64,000 nucleotides of DNA, taken from NCBI RefSeq assembly GCF_023073915.1, contig NZ_JADPKK010000022.1:1240001-1304000 (forward strand), given 5' to 3'. Shown in pieces: positions 25,143 to 32,877 of this stretch (position 1 is the first letter of the stretch; each line of letters opens with the position of its first letter). The stretch comes from Bradyrhizobium sp. 149 (GTDB lineage: Bacteria > Pseudomonadota > Alphaproteobacteria > Rhizobiales > Xanthobacteraceae). The translations under genes were made by a program, and so were the position numbers. Below the pieces are notes generated by a model. It ran no database searches. It saw only the letters and a list, made by a program, of their open reading frames with translations, and was not told the origin of the DNA.

Positions 25143-26464
25143 GCACGCTGGGCGCAACCTATATTGCCGACCGCGAGCGCGCCTATTACGCACGGCCGGG
25201 ACGGCCCGCCCTGATCGGCGCCATCGTGGTTGGCGCATTCGCTTCCGCAATGACGCTGTGGGGCACACTCGCCCCGATCTCGGGCGCGGCGATCGCCACC
25301 GGCAATCTCCAGGTCGAGGGGCGGCGCCAGAGCGTGCAGCACCCCTACGGCGGCGTGATCCGCCAGCTCTTGGTCCGCGACGGCGTGCGTGTCGAGAAGG
25401 GCCAGCTCCTGCTCGTCCTCGACGACAGCGATCCTCGCGCCAAGCTCGAGGTGCTGGTTGCCGATCGCGACGCATCGCGCGCCGCGGAGGCGCGGTTGAT
25501 GGCAGAACGCGACGGCCGCCTCGCGCCGGACTTCGGTGTCGATCCGCAAGGCGCGAAGTCGGCCCTACGTCAAGCAATGGCGAACGAGGTCGCCATGATG
25601 GCGGCGCGAAAGCACCAATTCGAGGCGGAAACGGCCGTGCTCAAAGGCAAGATCGCCGAGCTGAACGCGCAGATCGGCGGTACACAAGCGCAGCTCGCCG
25701 GCACGGAGAAACAGCGCGAGCTACTCTCCGATGAGATGAACGGTGCGCAGCACCTGTACGAACAGGGCTACACGCCGAAGACCCGGATCCTGGCGCTCCA
25801 GCGCGAGGACGCCAAGCTGCAGGCCGATATCGGCGCGCAGCGCGCCAATATCGCCGGCATGCAGCAGCAGATCTCGCAGAACGAGGCCGAGATCGCCAAG
25901 GCCGAGCGCGCACGGATGAGCGAGATCACCGATCAGCTCCGCTCCACCGAGAACAAGCTCGCCGAGCTCGCCCCGAAGGTCGATGCTGCGACCGACGTGG
26001 TGACCCGGACCCAGATTCGCGCGCCCGCCACCGGCGCGGTGGTCGGCCTGGACGTGTTCACCGAAGGCGGCGTGATCCAGCCCGGCGCAAAGCTCATGGA
26101 CATCGTGCCGTCGGACAATCCGCTGATCGTCGATGCGCAATTGAAGCTCTCAGATATCAACGACGTGACGGTGGGCCGCCGCGCCGAGATCCGGCTGACT
26201 GGCGTCAATTACGTCGAACGCCCCCGCCTCTACGGCACCGTGCGAACCGTTTCGGCCGATCGCGTCACCAACGACAAGGCCGGGGGCTCCGGCTACTACG
26301 CGATCGAGGTCTCGCTGGAGCCGGAGGACGTCAAGAAGTCGCGCATCGAACTGCAATCGGGCATGCCTGCCGAAGTGATCGTGCCGACGCGTCCGCGCAC
26401 GCTGTTCGAATACCTGTTTGGTCCACTGCGCGACGAATTGACCCGCGCCTTCCGCGAACGTTGA
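25139..26464 (+). CDS. HlyD-family periplasmic adaptor
   Basis: 441-residue membrane fusion protein of type I secretion. It has a short cytoplasmic N-terminus, one membrane helix (about 24-46), a lipoyl-like half-motif GGVIRQLLVRDGVRVEKGQ (about 73-91), a long coiled-coil hairpin (about 95-290), then the second lipoyl half IRAPATGAVVGLDVFTEGGVIQPG and a beta-barrel domain ending in GMPAEVIVPTRPRTLFEYLFGP. This is the PrtE/LapC-like layout. It starts within the stop of the ABC gene. Confidence 0.94.
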   Translation: MSTLGATYIADRERAYYARPGRPALIGAIVVGAFASAMTLWGTLAPISGAAIATGNLQVEGRRQSVQHPYGGVIRQLLVRDGVRVEKGQLLLVLDDSDPRAKLEVLVADRDASRAAEARLMAERDGRLAPDFGVDPQGAKSALRQAMANEVAMMAARKHQFEAETAVLKGKIAELNAQIGGTQAQLAGTEKQRELLSDEMNGAQHLYEQGYTPKTRILALQREDAKLQADIGAQRANIAGMQQQISQNEAEIAKAERARMSEITDQLRSTENKLAELAPKVDAATDVVTRTQIRAPATGAVVGLDVFTEGGVIQPGAKLMDIVPSDNPLIVDAQLKLSDINDVTVGRRAEIRLTGVNYVERPRLYGTVRTVSADRVTNDKAGGSGYYAIEVSLEPEDVKKSRIELQSGMPAEVIVPTRPRTLFEYLFGPLRDELTRAFRER

Positions 26465-26479
26465 CGAGGAGCAAGGCCG

Positions 26480-27427
26480 ATGACTGCATCCGAGCAGAAC
26501 AACCGCCGCGCCGAAAGGGCGGAGATTGCTCGCCACATCACGACGGAAGAGACGGTCGCGTTCATGACCGCGCTGGTCGCCTTCCTAAAGGAGGCTGAGG
26601 GCGCCGGGCATCACGACGGCAACGATGCACAGCCGGTTTCCGCGGATTTGCCGTCCACACTCACGCACGCCGCCGATCCCGCGCCCGCGGAGATAACGCC
26701 GGGCGAGCGCCCGCCCGTCTCAGGCGATCAGCATGCCGATGCGAGCGCGCCCCGGACAGGCGAGACCTCGACGGCGCTTCATGCGGATGTGATGACCGAC
26801 CGCGTCTCGCATGCCGATACGGCCGCAGATGCTACCACCGTGACTGACAGACCGGTCAGCGCGTCTGTCGCGGCTGACGGTCACGACGTGACACCGACCG
26901 CCGGCGTGGCGCCTGATCATTCCTCGGGAACCAGCCTCGCCTCCACCCACGCGGATTCAGCGACATTCGCTTCGATCGATCCGATGCCGTCTCTGCACGA
27001 GCTCGGCAGCACGATCACCAATCTTGTCGACACCTCGCTGTCGGCGGTGTCGCATACGCTTGACAGCCTGAGCACGACCGTTAGTCAGTTGACGTCCACG
27101 GTAACAGGAACGATCGGGCAACTCGCAGACAGTGTCACCGGCCTTGTCGGCGGCTTGCTGCATTCCGTCGGAGGCGACGAGCATGTCGCATCCTCCCCGG
27201 ACCTTTTCAGCGCGCTGGTCACGGATATCGTAGGCACGCCGCTCGCCTCGCCGCACGACAGCGCCGCGACGCACGGTGTCGACATCGGCGGTCTCGACAC
27301 CGCCGGCGCGGTGCCGATGGCGGCACTGCCGCCGCTGACGATGCATCTCGGCTTCCTCGGCCAGCCCGGCGATGGCCATGACATCCACGACGGCGCGTTC
27401 TCGGCGCTCGGCGTGCATCACTTCTAG
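26480..27427 (+). CDS. Ala/Thr/His-rich protein, possible second secretion substrate
   Basis: 315-residue protein starting 15 bases after the adaptor gene, with an AGGAG-type ribosome site. Residues 1-45 are charged and helical. About 50-160 are low-complexity Asp/Ala/Thr/His with tandem-like VTDRP and HAD motifs. About 165-235 form an amphipathic Leu/Val/Thr helix region (TITNLVDTSLSAVSHTL, then GLVGGLLHSVGG) recalling the 100-residue protein at the front of the cassette. The C-terminus is GAFSALGVHHF. There is no signal peptide and no RTX repeat. Its place in the operon suggests a cargo or cargo-associated factor; this is inference. Confidence 0.7.
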   Translation: MTASEQNNRRAERAEIARHITTEETVAFMTALVAFLKEAEGAGHHDGNDAQPVSADLPSTLTHAADPAPAEITPGERPPVSGDQHADASAPRTGETSTALHADVMTDRVSHADTAADATTVTDRPVSASVAADGHDVTPTAGVAPDHSSGTSLASTHADSATFASIDPMPSLHELGSTITNLVDTSLSAVSHTLDSLSTTVSQLTSTVTGTIGQLADSVTGLVGGLLHSVGGDEHVASSPDLFSALVTDIVGTPLASPHDSAATHGVDIGGLDTAGAVPMAALPPLTMHLGFLGQPGDGHDIHDGAFSALGVHHF

Positions 27428-27513
27428 GTCATAGCTTCGCCTCGACAAGAATACCGGCGATCCGACAAGCAAGACGCGCAGTCGCAGCTCCGAGTGGCGC
27501 GTGCGGTGCTCGA

Positions 27514-27548
27514 TTGACAGACCGCCATCTCTGACTAAAGTCAGAGAT
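27514..27548 (+). promoter_or_regulatory. Promoter with perfect 22-bp palindrome, probable MarR autoregulatory site
   Basis: TTGACA (27514-27519) and TAAAGT (27536-27541) form a -35/-10 pair with a 16-base spacer. A perfect palindrome with 10-base arms, ATCTCTGACT and AGTCAGAGAT, and a 2-base centre (AA) spans 27527-27548 and covers the -10 box. It ends directly at the ATG (27549). The predicted start of transcription falls at about the start codon, implying a leaderless mRNA. Confidence 0.65.
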
Positions 27549-28421
27549 ATGCTCGACCCTGTCTCCCGCGTGCGCCGCTTCAACCGTGCCGTCACATCCG
27601 CTGTCGGTGCGCTCGACACGTCATTCCTGGGACGCGGGCGACCGCTGGGGGCGGCGCGGGTGCTCAACGCGATCGGGCACGGGCGCTCGGACGTGGCCGA
27701 GATCCGCGACTATCTCGGCCTCGACTCCGGCCTGATGAGCCGCCTCCTGCGCAACCTCGAGGACGAGGGGCTGGTCGAGACCAATGCGCATGAGGACGAC
27801 GCACGCCGGCGCGTCGCGACGCTGACGCGTGCCGGCCGGCGCGAGTTCGCGGCCTACGAGGCACTGTCGAATACGCAGGCCGAGGGCTTCCTCGCCCAAC
27901 ATTCGCAACGCGAGGCGCTGCTGGCGGCGATGGACATGATCGCCTCGGCCCTGACGCGCGAACGCGTCACGCTGGACGAGATGGATCCGCGGAGCGAGGA
28001 GGCCCGTTATTGCCTCGGCGAGTATTATGCCGAGCTCGGTCGCCGCTTCGAGCAAGGCTTTGACGTCTCGCTGTCGCGCGATCCTGACGCCAAGGACATG
28101 CGCCGTCCGCGCGGCACCTTCATCGTCGCGATCTCGGACACGCTGCCGATCGGCTGCGTCGGGCTGAAGGGCACGGATCACGGCTATGCCGAGATCAAGC
28201 GTCTGTGGGCCGCACCGGCGGCGCGCGGATTGCGGCTCGGCCGGCGCCTGATGGACGCGGCTGAGGATGCCGCTCGCGGGCTCGGCATCAAGCTGCTGCG
28301 GCTCGACACCAACAGCGCGCTGGCGGAGGCGGGCCAGCTCTACCGCCGAAGCGGCTGGAGCGAGATCCCGCGCTTCAATGACGACCCCTACCCGGATTTG
28401 TTCTTCGAAAAGCATCTGTGA
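27549..28421 (+). CDS. MarR-family regulator fused to GNAT acetyltransferase
   Basis: 290 residues from the ATG at 27549. The N-terminal half is a MarR winged helix (residues about 1-140; RDYLGLDSGLMSRLLRNLEDEGLVE is the recognition helix region and DARRRVATLTRAGR the wing). The C-terminal half is a GNAT domain with RGLRLGRRLMDAAE (acetyl-CoA loop) and LYRRSGWSEI. This fusion is a recognised bacterial architecture. It lies behind a palindrome that looks like its own operator. The acetyl acceptor and ligand are unknown. Confidence 0.9.
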   Translation: MLDPVSRVRRFNRAVTSAVGALDTSFLGRGRPLGAARVLNAIGHGRSDVAEIRDYLGLDSGLMSRLLRNLEDEGLVETNAHEDDARRRVATLTRAGRREFAAYEALSNTQAEGFLAQHSQREALLAAMDMIASALTRERVTLDEMDPRSEEARYCLGEYYAELGRRFEQGFDVSLSRDPDAKDMRRPRGTFIVAISDTLPIGCVGLKGTDHGYAEIKRLWAAPAARGLRLGRRLMDAAEDAARGLGIKLLRLDTNSALAEAGQLYRRSGWSEIPRFNDDPYPDLFFEKHL

Positions 28422-28464
28422 GCGCGGGCACCGATTCCCCTGTTGCAGCCGCAGGAGCAACGCC

Positions 28465-28851
28465 ATGACCAGGTCCGACCTCGCCGACATCTACCGCGAC
28501 TACATCGCCTGCCTGAACCGGCAGGATTGGTCCGCGCTCGAACAGTTCGTTCACGATGGCGTCGTCCACAATGCGCGACCGTTCGGACTGTCCGGCTATC
28601 GTGCCATGCTGGAGCAGGATTTTCGCGAGATTGCGGACCTGCATTTCGACATCGAGCTGCTGGTCTGCGATCCGCCCTACATTGCCTCGCGGCTGAAGTT
28701 CGATTGCACGCCGGCTGGAAAGTTTTTGGGGCTGGACGTGAACGGCAAGCGCGTCTCCTTCTGCGAAAATGTGTTCTATCAATTTCGCGACGGAAAAATA
28801 TGGCAAGTGTGGTCCATCGTCGACAAGGCCGCGATCGAGGCGCAGCTCTAG
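28465..28851 (+). CDS. SnoaL-like ester cyclase / NTF2-fold protein
   Basis: 128-residue cone-shaped alpha+beta protein of the SnoaL/NTF2-like superfamily. The N-terminal YRDYIACLNRQDWSALEQFVHDGVVHNARP and the later FDCTPAGKFLGLDVNGKRVSF and YQFRDGKIWQVWSIVDK segments are typical of the ester-cyclase branch. The ATG at 28465 has GCAGGAG upstream. It follows the MarR-GNAT gene by 43 bases and may be co-transcribed. Its substrate is unknown. Confidence 0.88.
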   Translation: MTRSDLADIYRDYIACLNRQDWSALEQFVHDGVVHNARPFGLSGYRAMLEQDFREIADLHFDIELLVCDPPYIASRLKFDCTPAGKFLGLDVNGKRVSFCENVFYQFRDGKIWQVWSIVDKAAIEAQL

Positions 28852-28873
28852 CGCCGCGCCTCGATGAACCTGC

Positions 28874-30094
28874 TCACGCCGCCACCGGTGCCACCTCCGC
28901 TCGCGGCTTCGCGAACGGCCTGAAATTCATCGCCATCAGGAAGGCGCCGAGGCCCATCGCCCAGGAGGCGATATAGAGCCAGGCGTAGCTCGAGAACGCA
29001 TCATAGATCAGGCCGCCGGCGAGCGGGCCCGTTGCCATGCCGAGGCTGCCGGCCATCGCGCTGCCGCCGATCACCGTACCCATCATCTTGAGCGGGAAGT
29101 TCTCGCGGATCAGCACGGCGTAGAGCGGCATGGTGCCGGCATAGATGAAGCCGAAGACGGCCCCGACTGCATAGAACGTCGCAAGCTGATGCGCGAAGAC
29201 ATAGGCGAGCGCGCCGAACGCCTGCAACAGGAGGCCCGAGACCAGCACGCGCTTGGCGCCGTAGCGGTCGCCCATCAGACCGAATGCGATGCGCCCGCCG
29301 AGGCCGGCAAAGCCCTCAATGCTGTAGATCGTCACCGCCGCGACCAGCGGAATGCCGCAACTCACGGCGTAGCTGACGGTGTGAATGATCGGACCGGAAT
29401 GGGTGGCGCAGCAGAAGAAGTTGGTGGCAAGCAGGATCAGGAATTGCGGCGAGCGCAGCGCCTCTCCCATCGACATCTCGTCTTGCGCAGCCCCCTCGCC
29501 CGCAGGCGCGGCCACGGCGTGCGCGAGCGCCGGCGGGCGACGCACCAGGAACGAGACCGGGATCATGATGGCGCCGACCACCAGCGCCACGATCTGCATC
29601 GAGGTGCGCCAGTCGTGGCCGGAGACGAGCCAAGCCGCGAGCGGCGCCATCGTCATCGGCGCCATGCCCATGCCGGCCGACACCAGCGACACCGCGAGGC
29701 TGCGATGGGTATCGAACCAGCCGGTCACGGTCGCCATCATCGGCGCGAAGATCGCGGCACAGGAGGCCCCGACCAAAAGGCCGAAGATGAACTGAAACGC
29801 CAGCAGCGAGGTGGCGTGGCTCGCCGCGAACAGGCTCACAGTCAGCACGCACGATCCCGTCAGCACCACCGGCAGCGGCCCGAACCTGTCCGTCAACGTG
29901 CCCCAGGCCATGCTGGTGAAGGCCATCGCCAAAAAGCCGATCGTCATCGCGCTGGAGATGCCGGTCACGGACCAGCCGGTATCCTTTGCGATCGGCTGCA
30001 GGAACACCGGCAGCGAAAACATGCCGCCGATCGCGACGCAGCCGAGCAAGCCGCCCGCGGCGACGATCACCCAGCGATAGGAGGAAGAGTTCAT
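28874..30094 (-). CDS. MFS transporter
   Basis: 406 residues from the ATG at 30094 (GGGAGACC upstream), with about 12 membrane helices in two six-helix halves. Landmarks are WGTLTDRFGPLPVV (motif A between helices 2 and 3) and FGLMGDRYGAKRV in the second half, and a long loop after helix 6 rich in Ala/Glu. It resembles oxalate/formate-type and monocarboxylate-type MFS porters (MCT-like), which suggests an organic-anion substrate. The preceding in-frame extension to 30169 has no ribosome site and is not used. Confidence 0.87.
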   Translation of the reverse strand: MNSSSYRWVIVAAGGLLGCVAIGGMFSLPVFLQPIAKDTGWSVTGISSAMTIGFLAMAFTSMAWGTLTDRFGPLPVVLTGSCVLTVSLFAASHATSLLAFQFIFGLLVGASCAAIFAPMMATVTGWFDTHRSLAVSLVSAGMGMAPMTMAPLAAWLVSGHDWRTSMQIVALVVGAIMIPVSFLVRRPPALAHAVAAPAGEGAAQDEMSMGEALRSPQFLILLATNFFCCATHSGPIIHTVSYAVSCGIPLVAAVTIYSIEGFAGLGGRIAFGLMGDRYGAKRVLVSGLLLQAFGALAYVFAHQLATFYAVGAVFGFIYAGTMPLYAVLIRENFPLKMMGTVIGGSAMAGSLGMATGPLAGGLIYDAFSSYAWLYIASWAMGLGAFLMAMNFRPFAKPRAEVAPVAA

Positions 30095-30209
30095 TTTGGT
30101 CTCCCGTGAGGTCTGTCTGCCTGGAAGACGAACGGGAACTGCGCTTGCCGACAGTCGGCACCACGGCATCTGAGCAACTTTTTCGAGTCCGGCCGTGGCC
30201 AGGCTCCGC

Positions 30210-31226
30210 CTAGTTCGCCAATCCCTGCTTCTCGATCCAGTCGTTGATGAGCCTGGCGACCTCGTCCGAATTGCGGTCCATCATCATCATATGGGTGTTG
30301 CCCTTGATCCCCATCTTGGGCAGCTCGAACGTATCGACCTTGCCGCCGGCCGCCGCGACCGCCTGGCCCCATTTGGTCGGATTGACCACGAGCTTGGACC
30401 ACACCGGCACCTTGTCGAGGAAATCGCCCCACACGATCAGATGCGGCACGCCCTTGAGTTTCGCAGCATCGGCCTTGGCGGGATCGGGTGCCCCCGACGG
30501 CTCGACGGTGATCAGCGCTTTCACCTTGTCCGGCGCATTGAGCGCGGCGGTGAAGCCGAAATTGCCGCCCTGGCTGTGGACTAGGATGATGCATGGGCAC
30601 GCCTTCTGCACCAATGCGTCATAGGCTTTTTGCGTGGCGGCGTCATTGGTGGCCCAGCGCGGAATGCCCTGCTTGGCGAACTGGTCGAACGCCTCGATCG
30701 GGAATTGCTCGCCTTCGAACGGCTCGCGCTTGCCGCCGACCTCGTAGCTCGGTCCGATCCGGAACAGCTCCCACGCTTCCTTCTTGGGCCGGAAGAACGG
30801 CTCGCTCTTGAATATCTCGGGATAGCGCGCCCAGGAGGCGCGGCCGCGCTCCACCGCATCCGAGACGTAGACGTCATAGCCCGCATTCAGGAAGAACTGC
30901 TGCCACCCCGGCTTGCCGTCGGGCTTGGTCTCCCATGTCACGCCCGAGAGCCCGCCGCCATGCCAGAGCAGCAGCGGCAATCTCGACTTCGGCGCTGCCT
31001 GCTTGACGAACTGGACGTACATCTGCTTGACCTCGAACTCGCCGTTCGGATCGACCTTGATCGGCGGCGCACCTGGAGAGAACACGATCTCCTTGGACGG
31101 AAGCCCGCTCAGCGTTTCGGTGTGGCCGCCGACGTGAAAGCTGCCGACTTCCTTGACCAGATAGTCGGCCGCGGCCGGCGTTTCCGCCGCGATGGTCGCC
31201 GCCAGGGCGAGTGCGATTGGGCGCAT
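30210..31226 (-). CDS. Exported alpha/beta-hydrolase esterase
   Basis: 338 residues with a signal peptide (MRPIALALAATIAAETPAAA), so periplasmic. The hydrolase fold is marked by LLLWHGGGLSGVTWE (oxyanion region), the nucleophile elbow VHSQGGNFGF (Ser at about 218; the usual first Gly is replaced), an acid in the strand after LIVWGDFLDK, and the catalytic His in GIKGNTHMMMMD. It acts on ester bonds of unknown carbon sources. It is monocistronic, with a 31-base perfect inverted repeat upstream. Confidence 0.85.
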   Translation of the reverse strand: MRPIALALAATIAAETPAAADYLVKEVGSFHVGGHTETLSGLPSKEIVFSPGAPPIKVDPNGEFEVKQMYVQFVKQAAPKSRLPLLLWHGGGLSGVTWETKPDGKPGWQQFFLNAGYDVYVSDAVERGRASWARYPEIFKSEPFFRPKKEAWELFRIGPSYEVGGKREPFEGEQFPIEAFDQFAKQGIPRWATNDAATQKAYDALVQKACPCIILVHSQGGNFGFTAALNAPDKVKALITVEPSGAPDPAKADAAKLKGVPHLIVWGDFLDKVPVWSKLVVNPTKWGQAVAAAGGKVDTFELPKMGIKGNTHMMMMDRNSDEVARLINDWIEKQGLAN

Positions 31227-31250
31227 GAAGTTTTCCTCCGCCGTCGATTC

Positions 31251-31281
31251 TTGTTGTTGGCGGCATTGTCGCCAACAACAA
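31251..31281. promoter_or_regulatory. Perfect inverted repeat upstream of the esterase gene
   Basis: Arms TTGTTGTTGGCG (31251-31262) and CGCCAACAACAA (31270-31281) are exact reverse complements around a 7-base centre. It is 25 bases upstream of the esterase start and could be an operator or a 5'-UTR hairpin of the same mRNA. No local regulator is known to recognise it. Confidence 0.55.
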
Positions 31282-31414
31282 ACGCGAAAACAACCCCATG
31301 CACAGTAGCCCGAGCCAGCGGAATCAATGACTTACGATGCGAGCAACTTGCGATTCCAAGAACGCGCGATGCCAATCCGCGATTTGACTCGTCGGGCAAA
31401 ACACCGGCATCATG

Positions 31415-32029
31415 TCATGATCCCGCCAAGCCATCGCAACAGCCCGACCGAGCCCGCTTGGCGCGCTGCCGCCATGCGCTGACGGTGAGCCAGACCGCCG
31501 AGACCAGGAAGTAGAGCGCGCCGACCGCAGCATAGCCCGCGACATTCGCGATCGAGGGAACCGCCGGCATCGTGGCCTGAACGATGAAGAAGCCGCCCGC
31601 GAGCGCTGACTGGGCCCCGCTGAGCACCATGGCCCATTGCGCGCCAAAACTTCTCCAGCGCCGGATTGCCGTTCCGAGTTGGAGCAATCCCGATAAAATC
31701 GCCCAAGCCCCGAAGACTCCGAGCAACTGGTTCATGCTCATCTGCAAAGTCACGAGCACCGCGACGGTGGTCGCCAAGCTAACCACGACGTTCAGAGCCT
31801 GCGTGCGGTTTTGAGCGAGCCCGCCGCTGCGAAACGCGTCCAGGAAGTTGGCCGCGGCGTCCCATGCCGGATAGAGGACGAGCAAGGCTCCGGCGATCAT
31901 TGGCGATGAGGGCCCGACCGCAAAGGCAGCTCCGACCCAGGTGACGGAGAACGCCGCCCGGATAAAATAGTAAACCTTCAGCCATCGTCCGCGATTGGCA
32001 CGACCGAGATCCAATTGATGATATGCCAC
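31415..32029 (-). CDS. DUF308-like (HdeD-type) membrane protein
   Basis: 204 residues starting at a GTG with GGAG 8 bases upstream. About six membrane helices with Gly/Ala-rich sequence (YYFIRAAFSVTWVGAAFAVGP, and the second-half repeat MVLSGAQSALAGGFFIVQA) fit DUF308/HdeD. An operator-like CTACTAGTTGGTAG lies 18 bases upstream, matching the site before the TetR gene upstream of it, so it is probably repressed by that TetR protein. Function unknown; HdeD members give acid or stress tolerance. Confidence 0.8.
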   Translation of the reverse strand: MAYHQLDLGRANRGRWLKVYYFIRAAFSVTWVGAAFAVGPSSPMIAGALLVLYPAWDAAANFLDAFRSGGLAQNRTQALNVVVSLATTVAVLVTLQMSMNQLLGVFGAWAILSGLLQLGTAIRRWRSFGAQWAMVLSGAQSALAGGFFIVQATMPAVPSIANVAGYAAVGALYFLVSAVWLTVSAWRQRAKRARSGCCDGLAGS

Positions 32030-32046
32030 CGCATTCGCTCCTTTAT

Positions 32047-32060
32047 CTACTAGTTGGTAG
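32047..32060. promoter_or_regulatory. Operator-like site A (TetR)
   Basis: CTACTAGTTGGTAG, an inverted repeat, 18 bases upstream of the DUF308-like gene. On the opposite strand it reads CTACCAACTAGTAG, sharing CTACCAACT with site B at 32725-32741. Shared half-sites before both neighbouring genes support one regulator. Confidence 0.5.
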
Positions 32061-32130
32061 CCTCTCGCTCACAGCGAGAGCGCCTCACCGGCTTTGCCTG
32101 CGGGTGTCGTTGCCGTCTCGCCGATGTGTG

Positions 32131-32715
32131 TCAGTGCTTGTTGGACAGCCGGTCCAGCAGCGGGGTGGTGATCACGCCGAACATCTTCGGATCGCCATAG
32201 GCACGCGCCGACAGCATCGCGCCATGGATGGTCGCCATGAATCCTTCGGCCTCGACCCCGGCTGTGCCGGAGAGTTTGAGCTGCCCCTTCCGCTTGCCGC
32301 GCTCCATGACGGACGTCAGCCAGGAAGCCAAGAAGCGGAAGTGCGCACGGACTTCGAGCGCGACTTCCTCGGGCAAGATCGGAAGCTCGCTGGCCAGCAG
32401 TGCGCACACGCAGAACGGCGCCGTCGCGTCATTGATGCACGCCTTCCAGTACGCGACATAGTTTTCGAGCTGGTCGCGCGGATCAGGGACATTGCGCTCG
32501 AGCGCGGACAGTCCCGCCTCGGCTTCGGCACGGTAGCGCGACACGAGGGTGCGGACCAGATCGACCTTGCTGGCGAAATGGTGGTGGATGCTTGGCTTGC
32601 GGATGCCGACAACATCGGCCACGTCGGCGTAGCTGAAGCTGTTATAGCCGCCCGCAATGATCAAGGTGCGCGCGCAGGCCAGGATGTCGTCGGCAGTCGA
32701 GGAAACGTGGGTCAT
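32131..32715 (-). CDS. TetR/AcrR family transcriptional regulator
   Basis: 194 residues with an N-terminal HTH: ACARTLIIAGGYNSFSYADVADVVGIRKPSIHHHFASKVDLVRTLV (about 13-57) is a standard TetR DNA-binding domain. The C-terminal half is the ligand-binding domain. It is followed on the same strand by the DUF308-like membrane gene, with matching operator-like sites in front of both genes, suggesting local autorepression. The ligand is unknown. Confidence 0.92.
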   Translation of the reverse strand: MTHVSSTADDILACARTLIIAGGYNSFSYADVADVVGIRKPSIHHHFASKVDLVRTLVSRYRAEAEAGLSALERNVPDPRDQLENYVAYWKACINDATAPFCVCALLASELPILPEEVALEVRAHFRFLASWLTSVMERGKRKGQLKLSGTAGVEAEGFMATIHGAMLSARAYGDPKMFGVITTPLLDRLSNKH

Positions 32716-32724
32716 GCCGAGTGA

Positions 32725-32741
32725 CTACCTTCAGTTGGTAG
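32725..32741. promoter_or_regulatory. Operator-like site B (TetR)
   Basis: CTACC-TTCAGTT-GGTAG inverted repeat 10 bases upstream of the TetR start codon. Its reverse complement begins CTACCAACT, identical over nine bases to site A. Close to the start, it is well placed to block its own transcription. Confidence 0.55.
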
Positions 32742-32789
32742 GGGTCAAGAACGGGATGCTTCAACCATCCGTGAGTGGTAGGAGCCTGC

Positions 32790-32828
32790 ATGACCATTCG
32801 CCCGATCGTCGGTTATCCCGACCAATAG
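32790..32828 (+). pseudogene. 5' fragment of the peptide-deformylase-like gene
   Basis: An ATG with GTAGGAG ribosome-like sequence upstream encodes MTIRPIVGYPDQ then a stop. The first 34 bases match the start of the full gene at 34331 in 32 of 34 positions, then identity ends. Upstream sequences differ. This is a relic or partial duplication that flanks the membrane coiled-coil gene on the other side. Confidence 0.65.
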
Positions 32829-32877
32829 GACGCGATGCGGGAGCCCACTACGCCCATCAACGCCGCAAGCCGCATTT

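Noticed and set aside
23858..26464. 868-codon frame spanning the ABC exporter in another phase
   Set aside because: The upstream part is an out-of-frame Arg/Ala-rich shadow of the exporter; only the HlyD part from 25139 is real.
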